A stretch of DNA of 64,000 nucleotides from Parenemella sanctibonifatiensis (lineage in GTDB: Bacteria; Actinomycetota; Actinomycetes; Propionibacteriales; Propionibacteriaceae), in the NCBI RefSeq assembly GCF_002250565.1, contig NZ_NMVJ01000001.1, positions 1-64,000 on the forward strand, in the 5' to 3' direction. Shown here in pieces: positions 53,055-60,798 of this stretch (within the stretch, counting starts at the first letter, position 1; each line of letters begins with the position of its first letter). The translations under genes were made by a program, and so were the position numbers. The notes beneath the pieces were generated by a model. It ran no database searches. It was given only the letters and a program-made list of their open reading frames with translations, and was not told the DNA's origin.

Positions 53055-53315
53055 GTGGCAAACATCAAGTCGCAGATGAAGCGCAACCTGACGAACGAGA
53101 AGGCTCGTCAGCGCAACAAGGCTGTCAAGGCTGCGCTGCGCACTCATGCCCGTCGCTTCAACGAGGCCGTCGAGGCCGGCGAGACCGAGAAGGCGCAGGA
53201 GTACGCCCGGGTCGCCACTCGCGCCCTCGACAAGGCCGCCGGCAAGGGCGTCATCCACGCCAACCAGGCTGCGAACCGCAAGTCGACCATCGCCGCCAAG
53301 GCTGCGGCGCTCTGA
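53055..53315 (+). CDS. rpsT: 30S ribosomal protein S20
   Basis: 86 residues, GTG start. Typical S20: [20 protein letters not shown], then [20 protein letters not shown] and [20 protein letters not shown], rich in Lys/Arg/Ala. It binds 16S rRNA helices in the 30S body. It sits in the usual actinobacterial spot beside holA, with a strong terminator after it. Confidence 0.98.
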   Translation: MANIKSQMKRNLTNEKARQRNKAVKAALRTHARRFNEAVEAGETEKAQEYARVATRALDKAAGKGVIHANQAANRKSTIAAKAAAL

Positions 53316-53344
53316 TCGACGGGCCGCACGGTCCTTCAGCATCT

Positions 53345-53376
53345 GACGGCGGCCCCCGAGTGGGGCCGCCGTCTTT
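53345..53376 (+). terminator. Rho-independent terminator of rpsT
   Basis: GACGGCGGCCCC (53345-53356) and GGGGCCGCCGTC (53362-53373) form a perfect 12-bp stem with a 5-base loop, followed by TTT. It also terminates the convergent holA transcript at its 3' end. Confidence 0.9.
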
Positions 53377-53406
53377 GCGCGCTCTGACCCGTACGCCCGG
53401 CCCGGT

Positions 53407-54372
53407 TCAGGAGCCGCGCGCCACCGACAACACGAGTCGTTCCAGGGCGAAGCCGGCATCGTCGGCGGCGCCCTTGACCTCGCCGTCGGCCCGGGCCGTC
53501 GCCTGGATCGCGGCAGCGAGCCGGGCCTGATCCCAGCGGCGGGCCTGGCCACGCAGCTTGCTGATCCGGCTCGGCGGCATCCCCAACTCGCGGGCCAGGT
53601 CCCGGTCGTTCATGCCGGAGCTACGCAGGTCCAGAAACTTCACCAGTCGGCGCAGGCCCATCGCCATCGCCGAGGTGACCAGCACCGGTGCGACGCCGCT
53701 GCTGAGCGCCCAGCGCAGTTGCTCCATCGCCTGGGTGGTGCGGCCCTCGAGGGCGTGGTCGCAGACGACAAAGCTGGTGATCTCGGCCCGGCCGCCGAAG
53801 TAGCGGCGTACCAGCGCCTCATCGATCCGACCGTCCTCACTGTCGGAACTGAGCTGCCCCAGCGCACCGACCAGGGTGCGCAGATCCGTACCGACCGTGT
53901 CGACCAACAGTTGGGCGGCCTCGGGTTGGATGGCGATCTTGGCACGCTTGGCCTCGCTCTGGACGAAGCTGACGATCTCCCAGGGCTTGGGGCTGGCAGC
54001 CTCGACGACGTCGACGGCCTTGTCCTTGCGCAACTTGTCCAGCAGCGCTTTGCCCTTCTGGCCGCCGCCGTGCACCAGCACCAGCGCGGTGGTGTCGGGC
54101 AATTCGGCCACCAGTGACAGCACGGCATCGGTGAGGTCGGTGGGCAGGTTGGCCAGGTCCCGGACCACGGCCACCGACTCTGCGCTGAACAGCGAGGAAC
54201 CGGTGATCTCGGCGAGCCGGTCGCCGTCGAGTTCGGTGGCGGTGACCTGATTGATCTCGACCTCGGGCGCGGTCTGCCGGGCGGACCGCAGGATCGTCTC
54301 GACCGCACGGTCGGCCAACATCTGCTCGGGTCCGGTGACCAGGGTGGTCTGGCCGAAGGGTGACGTGCTCAC
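53407..54372 (-). CDS. holA: DNA polymerase III subunit delta
   Basis: 321 residues from the GTG at 54372 (a longer frame has no start signal). HolA loads the sliding clamp. Blocks are TTLVTGPEQMLADRAVETIL at the start, SSLFSAESVAVVRDLANLPT, ALVLVHGGGQKGKALLDKLR and the C-terminal LGMPPSRISKLRGQARRWDQ typical of HolA. The clamp-binding region is present; no ATP motif is expected in this subunit. It lies beside rpsT, as in most actinobacteria. Confidence 0.93.
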   Translation of the reverse strand: MSTSPFGQTTLVTGPEQMLADRAVETILRSARQTAPEVEINQVTATELDGDRLAEITGSSLFSAESVAVVRDLANLPTDLTDAVLSLVAELPDTTALVLVHGGGQKGKALLDKLRKDKAVDVVEAASPKPWEIVSFVQSEAKRAKIAIQPEAAQLLVDTVGTDLRTLVGALGQLSSDSEDGRIDEALVRRYFGGRAEITSFVVCDHALEGRTTQAMEQLRWALSSGVAPVLVTSAMAMGLRRLVKFLDLRSSGMNDRDLARELGMPPSRISKLRGQARRWDQARLAAAIQATARADGEVKGAADDAGFALERLVLSVARGS

Positions 54373-54401
54373 GGCCCCAGCATGCCAGCCCGACACCCGT
54401 G

Positions 54402-54413
54402 GCACCTAGGTGC
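54402..54413. other. 12-bp perfect palindrome between holA and the surface-protein gene
   Basis: GCACCTAGGTGC lies in the 49-base gap upstream of holA. Nothing else marks it; it could be an operator for holA, or chance. Confidence 0.35.
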
Positions 54414-54421
54414 GAGCGCCC

Positions 54422-55684
54422 CTATCGGCGTCGGACCCACCACAGCAACGCGCCAGCCACCATCGTCAGGCCGAGCACCAGTCCTGTCGCTCCCCCGCCG
54501 GTGCTGGGCAGCGGCGTCGCCGGACGGTTGGCCGTCATCGTCGGCGTACTCGCTTGGCTGGTTGGGCGAGGTGCCGTTGGGCTGGTCGAGGTGGGAACGG
54601 ACGGGCTGGTCGGAGTGGGAGACGGGCGGGGCGTGGTGGACACAGCCGTCGACGGTCCGGTAGTGGTCGGTGTGAATGGCTTGGTCGGTGTGGACGGGAC
54701 CGGGGTGCTGGCCACTGGTGTCGTCGGCGTCGACGGGGCCGGACGCGAAGGAGTGGCTGGCGCCGGCGTGCTGGGCACTGGTTCGTCGGGTGCGACTGTC
54801 AGTTCCAATCCTTCCCGCGGCGACTCGACCAACATCCGCTGAATCGTGCTGTCGCGGTGGGACAGGTCGCCGTGATGTCGGGCGATCCACAACTGGGGTT
54901 CGGTGGCGGGCACTTCGGCGCGTACCCGAATGTCGGCGTCCCGAGGCACCCGAACGGTGTGAGTCCCGCCGGTGGCCCTTGTCTTCACCTGTTGCCCGTC
55001 CACCAGCACGGTGAGGTCGACCCCGGTGACCGCAGCTCCAGTCGCCGATCGGATCACCACGGTGAGCCGGCCACCAGTGTCCCGACCGGCCTCAATCCGG
55101 TAGGGGCCGTGCAGGTTGCTCACCCGTCGCTGCAGCTCCTCGACCAGCTCCGCCAAGCCGGGGAACTGCCGGGTTGCGGCGGCGTAGCGGTCCCGGAGCC
55201 GCTGCAACTGCTCGTCGTCGCCGACGCCCCGCAGCCGGATCAGGTGGTCCACCGCGATCGCCTCGATCAGGGTGAGCTCACGCTGACCGGCCCAGTCCAG
55301 CAGGTATGCCAGTTCAGCCCGTTCCCGTTCGGTGAACGCCTCGCCGGTGAGCGTGGCGGCACCGGCACGGTCGCCGAAACCGACCTGTTTGCGGGCCCCG
55401 CGCAGCGACGCTACCCGCCAGCCGGATGCCTCACGTGGCCCCCACGCGTCGAGGTCGATGCAGTACGCGACCCGGTTGCCGAGGTGGTACTGACCCACCT
55501 CCGCCGGCCCCGACCGGGTGTCGACGACCCTGCCGAGTGGCCCGAAGCCGTCCTCGGGACGGGCCGCGGCGGGAGCCGAGGCCAGGCTGAGCGACGTCAC
55601 GCCGGCGACCAGGACGGCCGAACAGCGGCGCAGCCAGCGGTGTCGGGTGCGCCGGTGCGTCTGAGGGGTGTGATCGTGCGTCAT
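54422..55684 (-). CDS. LPXTG-anchored surface protein with thioester-like domain
   Basis: 420 residues. Signal peptide around residues 12-42 (HRWLRRCSAVLVAGVTSLSL, cleavage after SAPAAA). The N-terminal part has NRVAYCIDLDAWGPREASG, like the Cys block of thioester (TED) domains, but the partner Gln of the usual TQxA appears as Glu (LTLIEAIAVDHLIRL), so an internal thioester is doubtful. A Pro/Thr/Ser-rich stalk (about residues 305-390) leads to LPSTGGGATGLVLGLTMVAG and a basic end, the sortase signal. The ATG overlaps the comEC stop by 4 bases, an unusual coupling of a wall protein to a DNA-uptake channel. Confidence 0.85.
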   Translation of the reverse strand: MTHDHTPQTHRRTRHRWLRRCSAVLVAGVTSLSLASAPAAARPEDGFGPLGRVVDTRSGPAEVGQYHLGNRVAYCIDLDAWGPREASGWRVASLRGARKQVGFGDRAGAATLTGEAFTERERAELAYLLDWAGQRELTLIEAIAVDHLIRLRGVGDDEQLQRLRDRYAAATRQFPGLAELVEELQRRVSNLHGPYRIEAGRDTGGRLTVVIRSATGAAVTGVDLTVLVDGQQVKTRATGGTHTVRVPRDADIRVRAEVPATEPQLWIARHHGDLSHRDSTIQRMLVESPREGLELTVAPDEPVPSTPAPATPSRPAPSTPTTPVASTPVPSTPTKPFTPTTTGPSTAVSTTPRPSPTPTSPSVPTSTSPTAPRPTSQASTPTMTANRPATPLPSTGGGATGLVLGLTMVAGALLWWVRRR

Positions 55685-58116
55685 GGGTTCTCCTGTCGTT
55701 GGGTTCGGACCCGAATGGTGTGGTCATCGCGGCTGAGTGCGATGGATCCGTGCAGATCGGTACGCAGCACGGTCATGCCGCCGGTCCGCAAGGTCGTGAG
55801 GGTGCGGGCGGCTGGATGCCCGAAGGTGTTGTCGGCGCCGACCCCGATCAACGCCAAGCTCGCGCCGCTGTGCCGGAAGAACTCCGGCAGATGGTTGCCC
55901 GATCCGTGGTGGGGCACCTTGAGGACCACTGCGGTCGCGGCCGGATTGCCCACCAGCAGGCGTTGTGCCTCCGGTTCGATGTCACCGGTGAGCAGCACCG
56001 AGATCCGGTCAACGGTGGCGACAGCGACGATGCTGGCGTTGTTCTCCCCGGGCGACTCCCCCGTCGCTCTCGACGTCTGGACCACCTGCGGCCCGACTGA
56101 CAGCGTCCGCCAGTCCACCGCCCCGGCGTGCCAGCGCTGGTCGACCCGGGCGACCTGGACCGGAATCTCCCGCCGCTCGGTCCACGTCGCAACCGCACGG
56201 GCCGCCGCCGCGGGCGAGGCCAGCGGCGACACCAGCACCATTCCGACCCCGCGGTCACCGATGCCGGCCAGTCCGCCGACGTGGTCGTCGTGGTAGTGCG
56301 TCAACACGAGAACCGGGATGGAACGCACGCCCAGGCTGGTGAGGCAGCGGTCCAGCAACTGCGGCTCCGGGCCAACATCCACCACCACCGCTGATCCGGA
56401 TCCGGCCCACAGCACCGTGGCATCACCCTGGCCAACATCACACGCGACGATCCGCCAGCCCTGCGGCGGCCAGCCCGGCTGCAGCGGTGCCCGGATCCCT
56501 GCCAGCACCACGAGTAGCGCCAGCGCGATCACCACCACGGGCCTGCGCAACAGCAGCGGCATCCCCACCAACAGCGCCAGGCAGCAGGCACTCAGCACGG
56601 CCAGTCCGACCGCAGTGGTGGGCCAGGTCCAGGTGGCACCGGGCAGCGCTGCCCCGGCGCGAGCGATCCAGATGATGCCTTGGGCACACCAGCCACCGAC
56701 CCAGCCGAGGAAGGCTGCACCGATCGGGAACACCAGACCCAGTGCACCGGCCGAGAGTCCGAGCACAGTCGCCGGCCCGACCAGCGGGCCCGCCAACGCA
56801 TTGCAGATGATCCCGACCATCGAGACCACCCCGGACAGCCCCGTCACGATGGGTTGGGTGACCAGCTGTGCCGACAAGGGCACCGTCACCGCTTCGGCCA
56901 CCCAGCCCGGCAGCCACCGCCGCAGTGCCTGCTGCCAAGGTCGGGCGCACCAGATGATGGCCCCGCTGGCGAGCGCCGACATCGCAAATCCGGCCGATCG
57001 GGACAGCCAAGGGTCGATGATGAGCAGGCCGACGGCGGCCACCGAGAGGTGGCGCAGGCCCTTGGTGGCGTCGCTGCCCTGTCCCAAGGCCGCCAACGTC
57101 ACCAGTCCCATCGCCGCGGCTCGTAACACGCTGGGCTCGGTCCGGCAGACCAACACGAAGGCGACCACGCAGGCCACCCCAATCAGCCGCAGTGGCCAAC
57201 CTCGTACGCCGATCCACCGCGCCGCGGTCAGGGCAAAGGCCAGGAACAGCGCCAGGTTGGCGCCCGAGACCGCATTGAGGTGGGTCAGGCCGGTCGCCTC
57301 GAACACCTGCCCCAGTTCGCCACTCATCTGGGACGTGTCGCCGACCACCAGGGCCGGCAGCAGCGCACGGCGATCGGCTGGTTCGGCGCTGACCGCCGCC
57401 CGCAGGGTGGCGCGGAAGTGGTCGACGGCGCGATCGACCGGTCCTTGGTCGTGCACCAGTTCCGGGGGCTGCCGGGCGATGAGGACGGCCGCCAACCCGT
57501 CGCCGGGGTCGGCGGGCCGGGCTCGGGCCCAGGTCCGGACGGTGGCTCCGGCGGGCACGGCAAGCCAGTCCTGGTGGGCCGAACTCGCCAGCAGCAGCAC
57601 TGGCATCTGGGCCCGCCATCCTTCACCACGGCCGACCAGGCCCACCAGGTCGCCCCGAACCACCACGACCGGCCGATTGCTGCTGCTGAGTGAGGGGTCG
57701 GTGCCGACCTGGACCTCCACCTCGACCATGGCGCCGGCCTCGGCATGGCCAGCGATCACCGAGGAATCCAGCTGTGCCGCGCGAACGCCGGCCGAGGTGG
57801 CCATCGCCAGGGTCACCAACGCCAGCGCGACGCCCCAGCGTCGCCCTCGGCGCAGATGAATTCCTCGCCCTCGGCGCAGATGAACTCCTCGCCCTCGGCG
57901 CAGATGAATTCCTCGCCCTCGGCGCGGATGAACTCGTCGAGGGCCTATCCCCCACACCAGTGCCGCCACCCCGACCACGCCGAGGACGGGCCAGGCCCAT
58001 GCCACGCCGCTGGTCGCCAGCCCGGCAACCGCCCACGATGCCGCCGCGATCGGCACCATCCGCCGGTCCGGGGGTGTCGCCGTCGGCTCGACCGCCGCCG
58101 GTTCAGACGGTGACAT
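55681..58116 (-). CDS. comEC: ComEC/Rec2 DNA-uptake channel
   Basis: 811 residues from the ATG at 58116, which overlaps the comEA stop by 14 bases; the frame also continues upstream without good starts. Order of parts: N-terminal membrane segments (about 22-80) broken by a basic loop made of four RRGRG(I/V)HL-type units; an OB-like region (about 135-215); the competence domain with QMSGELGQVFEATGLTHLNA and VSGANLALFLAFALTAARW; further membrane segments; and a C-terminal MBL-fold domain with RIVACDVGQGDATVLWAGSG and LTHYHDDHVGGLAGI. It transports single-stranded DNA. The MBL motif HxHDDH is complete. Confidence 0.95.
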   Translation of the reverse strand: MSPSEPAAVEPTATPPDRRMVPIAAASWAVAGLATSGVAWAWPVLGVVGVAALVWGIGPRRVHPRRGRGIHLRRGRGVHLRRGRGIHLRRGRRWGVALALVTLAMATSAGVRAAQLDSSVIAGHAEAGAMVEVEVQVGTDPSLSSSNRPVVVVRGDLVGLVGRGEGWRAQMPVLLLASSAHQDWLAVPAGATVRTWARARPADPGDGLAAVLIARQPPELVHDQGPVDRAVDHFRATLRAAVSAEPADRRALLPALVVGDTSQMSGELGQVFEATGLTHLNAVSGANLALFLAFALTAARWIGVRGWPLRLIGVACVVAFVLVCRTEPSVLRAAAMGLVTLAALGQGSDATKGLRHLSVAAVGLLIIDPWLSRSAGFAMSALASGAIIWCARPWQQALRRWLPGWVAEAVTVPLSAQLVTQPIVTGLSGVVSMVGIICNALAGPLVGPATVLGLSAGALGLVFPIGAAFLGWVGGWCAQGIIWIARAGAALPGATWTWPTTAVGLAVLSACCLALLVGMPLLLRRPVVVIALALLVVLAGIRAPLQPGWPPQGWRIVACDVGQGDATVLWAGSGSAVVVDVGPEPQLLDRCLTSLGVRSIPVLVLTHYHDDHVGGLAGIGDRGVGMVLVSPLASPAAAARAVATWTERREIPVQVARVDQRWHAGAVDWRTLSVGPQVVQTSRATGESPGENNASIVAVATVDRISVLLTGDIEPEAQRLLVGNPAATAVVLKVPHHGSGNHLPEFFRHSGASLALIGVGADNTFGHPAARTLTTLRTGGMTVLRTDLHGSIALSRDDHTIRVRTQRQENP
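57842..57937 (-). repeat. Four 24-bp in-frame repeats in comEC
   Basis: Units starting CGCCCTCGGCGCAGATGAAT follow each other at 57842, 57866, 57890 and 57914, nearly identical. They encode repeated HLRRGRG(I/V)-type octapeptides between two membrane segments of ComEC, giving a strongly basic loop. Confidence 0.9.
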
Positions 58117-58828
58117 GCTCGGCCAACTGTTCGAACGTCTTGGGCCCGATCCCGGAAACTTCCTGCAACTCCTCGATGCTGGTGAACCGACCGTGCTCCT
58201 CGCGCCAGGCGATGATTCGGGCGGAGGTGGCTGGACCAACACCGGGCAGGGTCTCCAACTCGGCCGCGGTGGCGGTGTTGAGGTTGATCTTCGCTCCCGG
58301 TCCCCCGCCGCCAGGTCCGCCGGATCCGTCACTGCCCGAGCCGCCGCCGGCGCCGACCCGGCTCTCCTCCTCGTCGTTGTCGGAGACCAGGATCTGTTGG
58401 CCGTCCTGCACGGGCTGGGCCAGGTTGAGCGTGCCGAGCTGCGCGTGTTCAGTGGGCCCGCCGGCCGCGGTGATGGCATCGGCGACCCGGGAGCCGTCTG
58501 GCAGATTCACCAGGCCGGGCTGGCGTACGGCCCCCGCGACGTGGACGACCAACATTCGAACGCTGGGCGACGGGCTCGGGGCCGGCTCCAGTTCGGTCGC
58601 GGTCGGAGCCAGCGGCACCGCATCGGGAACATCACGGGCCCGCAGCACCACGTAGACGGCGACCACCAGACACAGCACCATCGCCACGGCGACCGCCCGC
58701 AGGTGGCTGCGAGTGAAGCGTCGGGGCGACGCGGCGGGCTCCGGTGTGAGGGCACGCCGCGGGGCACCCTCACCCGGGCCGGCCACCAGCGCCGCCAGGC
58801 GCTCGCTGGTCTTGTCCTGGTTGCTCAC
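58103..58828 (-). CDS. comEA: DNA-binding competence protein ComEA
   Basis: 241 residues from the GTG at 58828 (reads VSNQDKTSERLAALVAG). A membrane segment (AVAMVLCLVVAVYVVLRA, about residues 45-62) is followed by an SLBB domain (VVHVAGAVRQPGLVNLPDGS), a Ser/Gly-rich linker, and two helix-hairpin-helix motifs (NLNTATAAELETLPGVGPAT and FTSIEELQEVSGIGPKTFEQ). ComEA binds incoming double-stranded DNA at the cell surface and feeds ComEC, which follows with a 14-base overlap. Confidence 0.95.
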   Translation of the reverse strand: MSNQDKTSERLAALVAGPGEGAPRRALTPEPAASPRRFTRSHLRAVAVAMVLCLVVAVYVVLRARDVPDAVPLAPTATELEPAPSPSPSVRMLVVHVAGAVRQPGLVNLPDGSRVADAITAAGGPTEHAQLGTLNLAQPVQDGQQILVSDNDEEESRVGAGGGSGSDGSGGPGGGGPGAKINLNTATAAELETLPGVGPATSARIIAWREEHGRFTSIEELQEVSGIGPKTFEQLAEHVTV

Positions 58829-58878
58829 ACCTGCACCAGCGGCACCTGATGCCGGAATGTGTCGGCGAATCACCGATC

Positions 58879-58915
58879 TGTGGAGAACTTCGGTCCGACC
58901 CTGGCCTGTGGACAA
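58879..58915 (+). promoter_or_regulatory. Two DnaA-box-like direct repeats in the comEA - channel-protein gap
   Basis: TGTGGAGAA (58879-58887) and TGTGGACAA (58907-58915) are in the same orientation, 28 bases apart. The second is the complement of TTGTCCACA, a perfect DnaA box in actinobacteria; the first has one mismatch. They share the longer core CTGTGGANAAC. Confidence 0.55.
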
Positions 58916-59012
58916 CCACCCCCGGTGTAGCACCGCAGACCGACATGGCTAGCGTGAGTGGCGAGCATTCATCCGGAATGTGGCGTACAACCACCCGTGA
59001 AAGGGGACCGCC

Positions 59013-60419
59013 ATGGACTTCGACTCCATTGACTGGCTGGGGATCCTGGGGAAGGTCCTGTTGGCCATCCTGATCCTCGTCGTCACTTTGATCCTCGCGA
59101 ATGTGGCCAAGTGGGCCGTCGCGAAACTCATCAGCAAGGTCCCCGCCCTGCAACGCAAGGACGCCTCTGGGGCCACCTTGGGCAGCTCGCTCGGGCAGAT
59201 CGCCAGCCTGCTGATCTGGCTGCTCGGTCTGGTCGCGCTGCTGGAGCTCTTTGGCCTCAACCAGGTGTTGGAGCCGTTGCAGGGCCTGCTGGGTGGCTTC
59301 GCCGCGTTCCTGCCGCGCCTGGTCGGCGCCGTCCTGGTGTTCTTCATCGGTTGGAAGCTGGCCGGCGTGGCCCGTGACCTGACTGTCTCGGGGCTGTCGG
59401 CCGTCGGCCTTGACCGCCGGGTTGCCGCCTGGACCGGCAAGGGCGAAGCCGCCCACCAGGGCCAGCAGCACCCTCAGGCGCAGCAGCACCCTCAGGCGCA
59501 GCAACAGTTCCAGCAGGGCCAGTTCCAGGGTCAGCAGCAGGGACAGGGCCAGCACCAGCCGCAGCAGCACAGCGGTCAGTCCTCGGTCTCGCCGTCGGGC
59601 CCGACCGGCATCATCGCCGGCATCGTCTTCGGCATCATCGTCATCCTGATCGCGGTCGCGGCCCTGCAGATCCTCGGCATTGCCGCGCTGTACGAGCCCG
59701 CCACCCAGATGCTGTCGACCATCACCACGGCCCTGCCGAGCATCATCACCGCCGTGGCGCTGTTGGCGCTGGGTGTGGTGGCTGCCAACTTCATCGGCAA
59801 GATCCTGCAGCCGGTGCTGGCCGGCACCGGTCTGGACCGGGCCGCAGCCAAGGCCGGCCTGCCGGAGGAGCGCAAGGCCTCTGACATCCTCACCCTGATC
59901 GTGAAGATCGCCATCGTGCTGTTCTTCGCGATCATGGCCACCCAGCTGCTCAACTTCCCGCAGGTCACCGAGCTGCTCAACGAGGTGCTGGTGCTGGGCG
60001 GCAACGTCCTCTTCGGCGCCGCCATTGTGGTGGCCGGTGTCGTGATCGCCAGCCTGCTGAAGAAGGTGCTGGGCAATGGCCTGACCGGCAAGATCGTCTC
60101 GGTCGCCACCATCATCCTCTTCGTGGCGATGGGCCTGAAGTTCATGGGTCTGGCCGATTCGATCATCAACATGGCCTTCGGTGCCTTGGTGATCGGCGGC
60201 GCTGCCGCAGCCGCACTGGCCTTTGGCCTGGGTGGTCGCGAGACTGCCGCCCGTACGCTGGCCAAGATCGAGGCCGGAGTCGAGGCCGAGCAGGCCAAGG
60301 AGGCCGAGAACCCGCCGGTCAAGGGGTTCGGCGACCAGCCCTACGGCAACCAGTCGGGCACCGACCAGGCCTTCGACCAGGGCCAGCAGCCGCCGTTCGA
60401 CGGCGGCCTGTCCAACTGA
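59013..60419 (+). CDS. Mechanosensitive ion channel-like membrane protein
   Basis: 468 residues with about ten membrane segments, arranged as repeated TM-helix units (WLGILGKVLLAILILVVTLI; LLGGFAAFLPRLVGAVLVFF; and four more after residue 190), like CmpX/TM_helix proteins of the MscS relatives. Each unit ends in a Gly-rich amphipathic stretch (GVVAANFIGKILQPVLAGTG). Between residues about 147 and 190 is a Gln/His/Gly-rich hydrophilic linker, mostly from 18-bp DNA repeats (QQHPQA). The C-terminal tail is Gln/Asn/Gly-rich too. The ATG follows GAAAGGGGA. A -10-like TAGCGT is at 58950-58955. No MscS beta-domain is seen, so channel activity is not proven. Confidence 0.8.
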   Translation: MDFDSIDWLGILGKVLLAILILVVTLILANVAKWAVAKLISKVPALQRKDASGATLGSSLGQIASLLIWLLGLVALLELFGLNQVLEPLQGLLGGFAAFLPRLVGAVLVFFIGWKLAGVARDLTVSGLSAVGLDRRVAAWTGKGEAAHQGQQHPQAQQHPQAQQQFQQGQFQGQQQGQGQHQPQQHSGQSSVSPSGPTGIIAGIVFGIIVILIAVAALQILGIAALYEPATQMLSTITTALPSIITAVALLALGVVAANFIGKILQPVLAGTGLDRAAAKAGLPEERKASDILTLIVKIAIVLFFAIMATQLLNFPQVTELLNEVLVLGGNVLFGAAIVVAGVVIASLLKKVLGNGLTGKIVSVATIILFVAMGLKFMGLADSIINMAFGALVIGGAAAAALAFGLGGRETAARTLAKIEAGVEAEQAKEAENPPVKGFGDQPYGNQSGTDQAFDQGQQPPFDGGLSN

Positions 60420-60432
60420 TCGTCACCGCACC

Positions 60433-60467
60433 AAAAACCGCCGGCTGCTCAGCAGCCGGCGGTTTTT
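60433..60467. terminator. Bidirectional rho-independent terminator
   Basis: AAAAACCGCCGGCTGC and its complement (60452-60467) flank TCA; with T5 on both strands this is a classic terminator for the channel gene (plus) and the small L7/L12-like gene (minus). Confidence 0.93.
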
Positions 60468-60480
60468 CGTTGACTCCGGG

Positions 60481-60738
60481 TCAGATCTCTGTGGCGTCTT
60501 CGACCGCGCGCTTGGCGTCGGCCAGACCGACACCAGTCTGCTCACGATAGAGCTTGATCGCCTCGATCTTCTTGCCCTGGGCCACCAGATCGCGTACCTC
60601 CTGGGACACGGCATAGGGATCGATCGTGCCGAGGTCCAGCCCAACATGCTGCGCGAGCTGATCGATGAGGTGCTGCTGGGAACGGACCCGGCGGCGCAGG
60701 TCGGCGACCTGGTCCTCGAGGTGGCTCTTGAACAACAT
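60481..60738 (-). CDS. Small protein with ribosomal L7/L12 C-terminal-like domain
   Basis: 85 residues. The N-terminal half is a coiled-coil-like helix (LEDQVADLRRRVRSQQHLID). The C-terminal half VRDLVAQGKKIEAIKLYREQ then TGVGLADAKRAVEDA is the helix-strand pattern of the L7/L12 C-terminal (ClpS-like) domain, including the conserved KIEAIK-R...LKEAK-like arrangement. Such stand-alone proteins are common in actinobacteria and poorly studied. It follows leuS on the same strand by 60 bases that contain a tandem repeat, and it ends at the shared terminator. Confidence 0.8.
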   Translation of the reverse strand: MLFKSHLEDQVADLRRRVRSQQHLIDQLAQHVGLDLGTIDPYAVSQEVRDLVAQGKKIEAIKLYREQTGVGLADAKRAVEDATEI

Positions 60739-60760
60739 GGTGACTCCTGGTGAGGCAGAA

Positions 60761-60790
60761 ACGGCGATCAGACAGACGGCGATCAGACAG
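60761..60790 (-). repeat. 15-bp direct repeat just after leuS
   Basis: ACGGCGATCAGACAG is duplicated head to tail at 60761-60775 and 60776-60790, 8 bases downstream of the leuS stop. Each copy contains a TGA in the leuS direction. This is the same kind of duplication seen at other gene ends here. Confidence 0.85.
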
Positions 60791-60798
60791 ACACGGGG

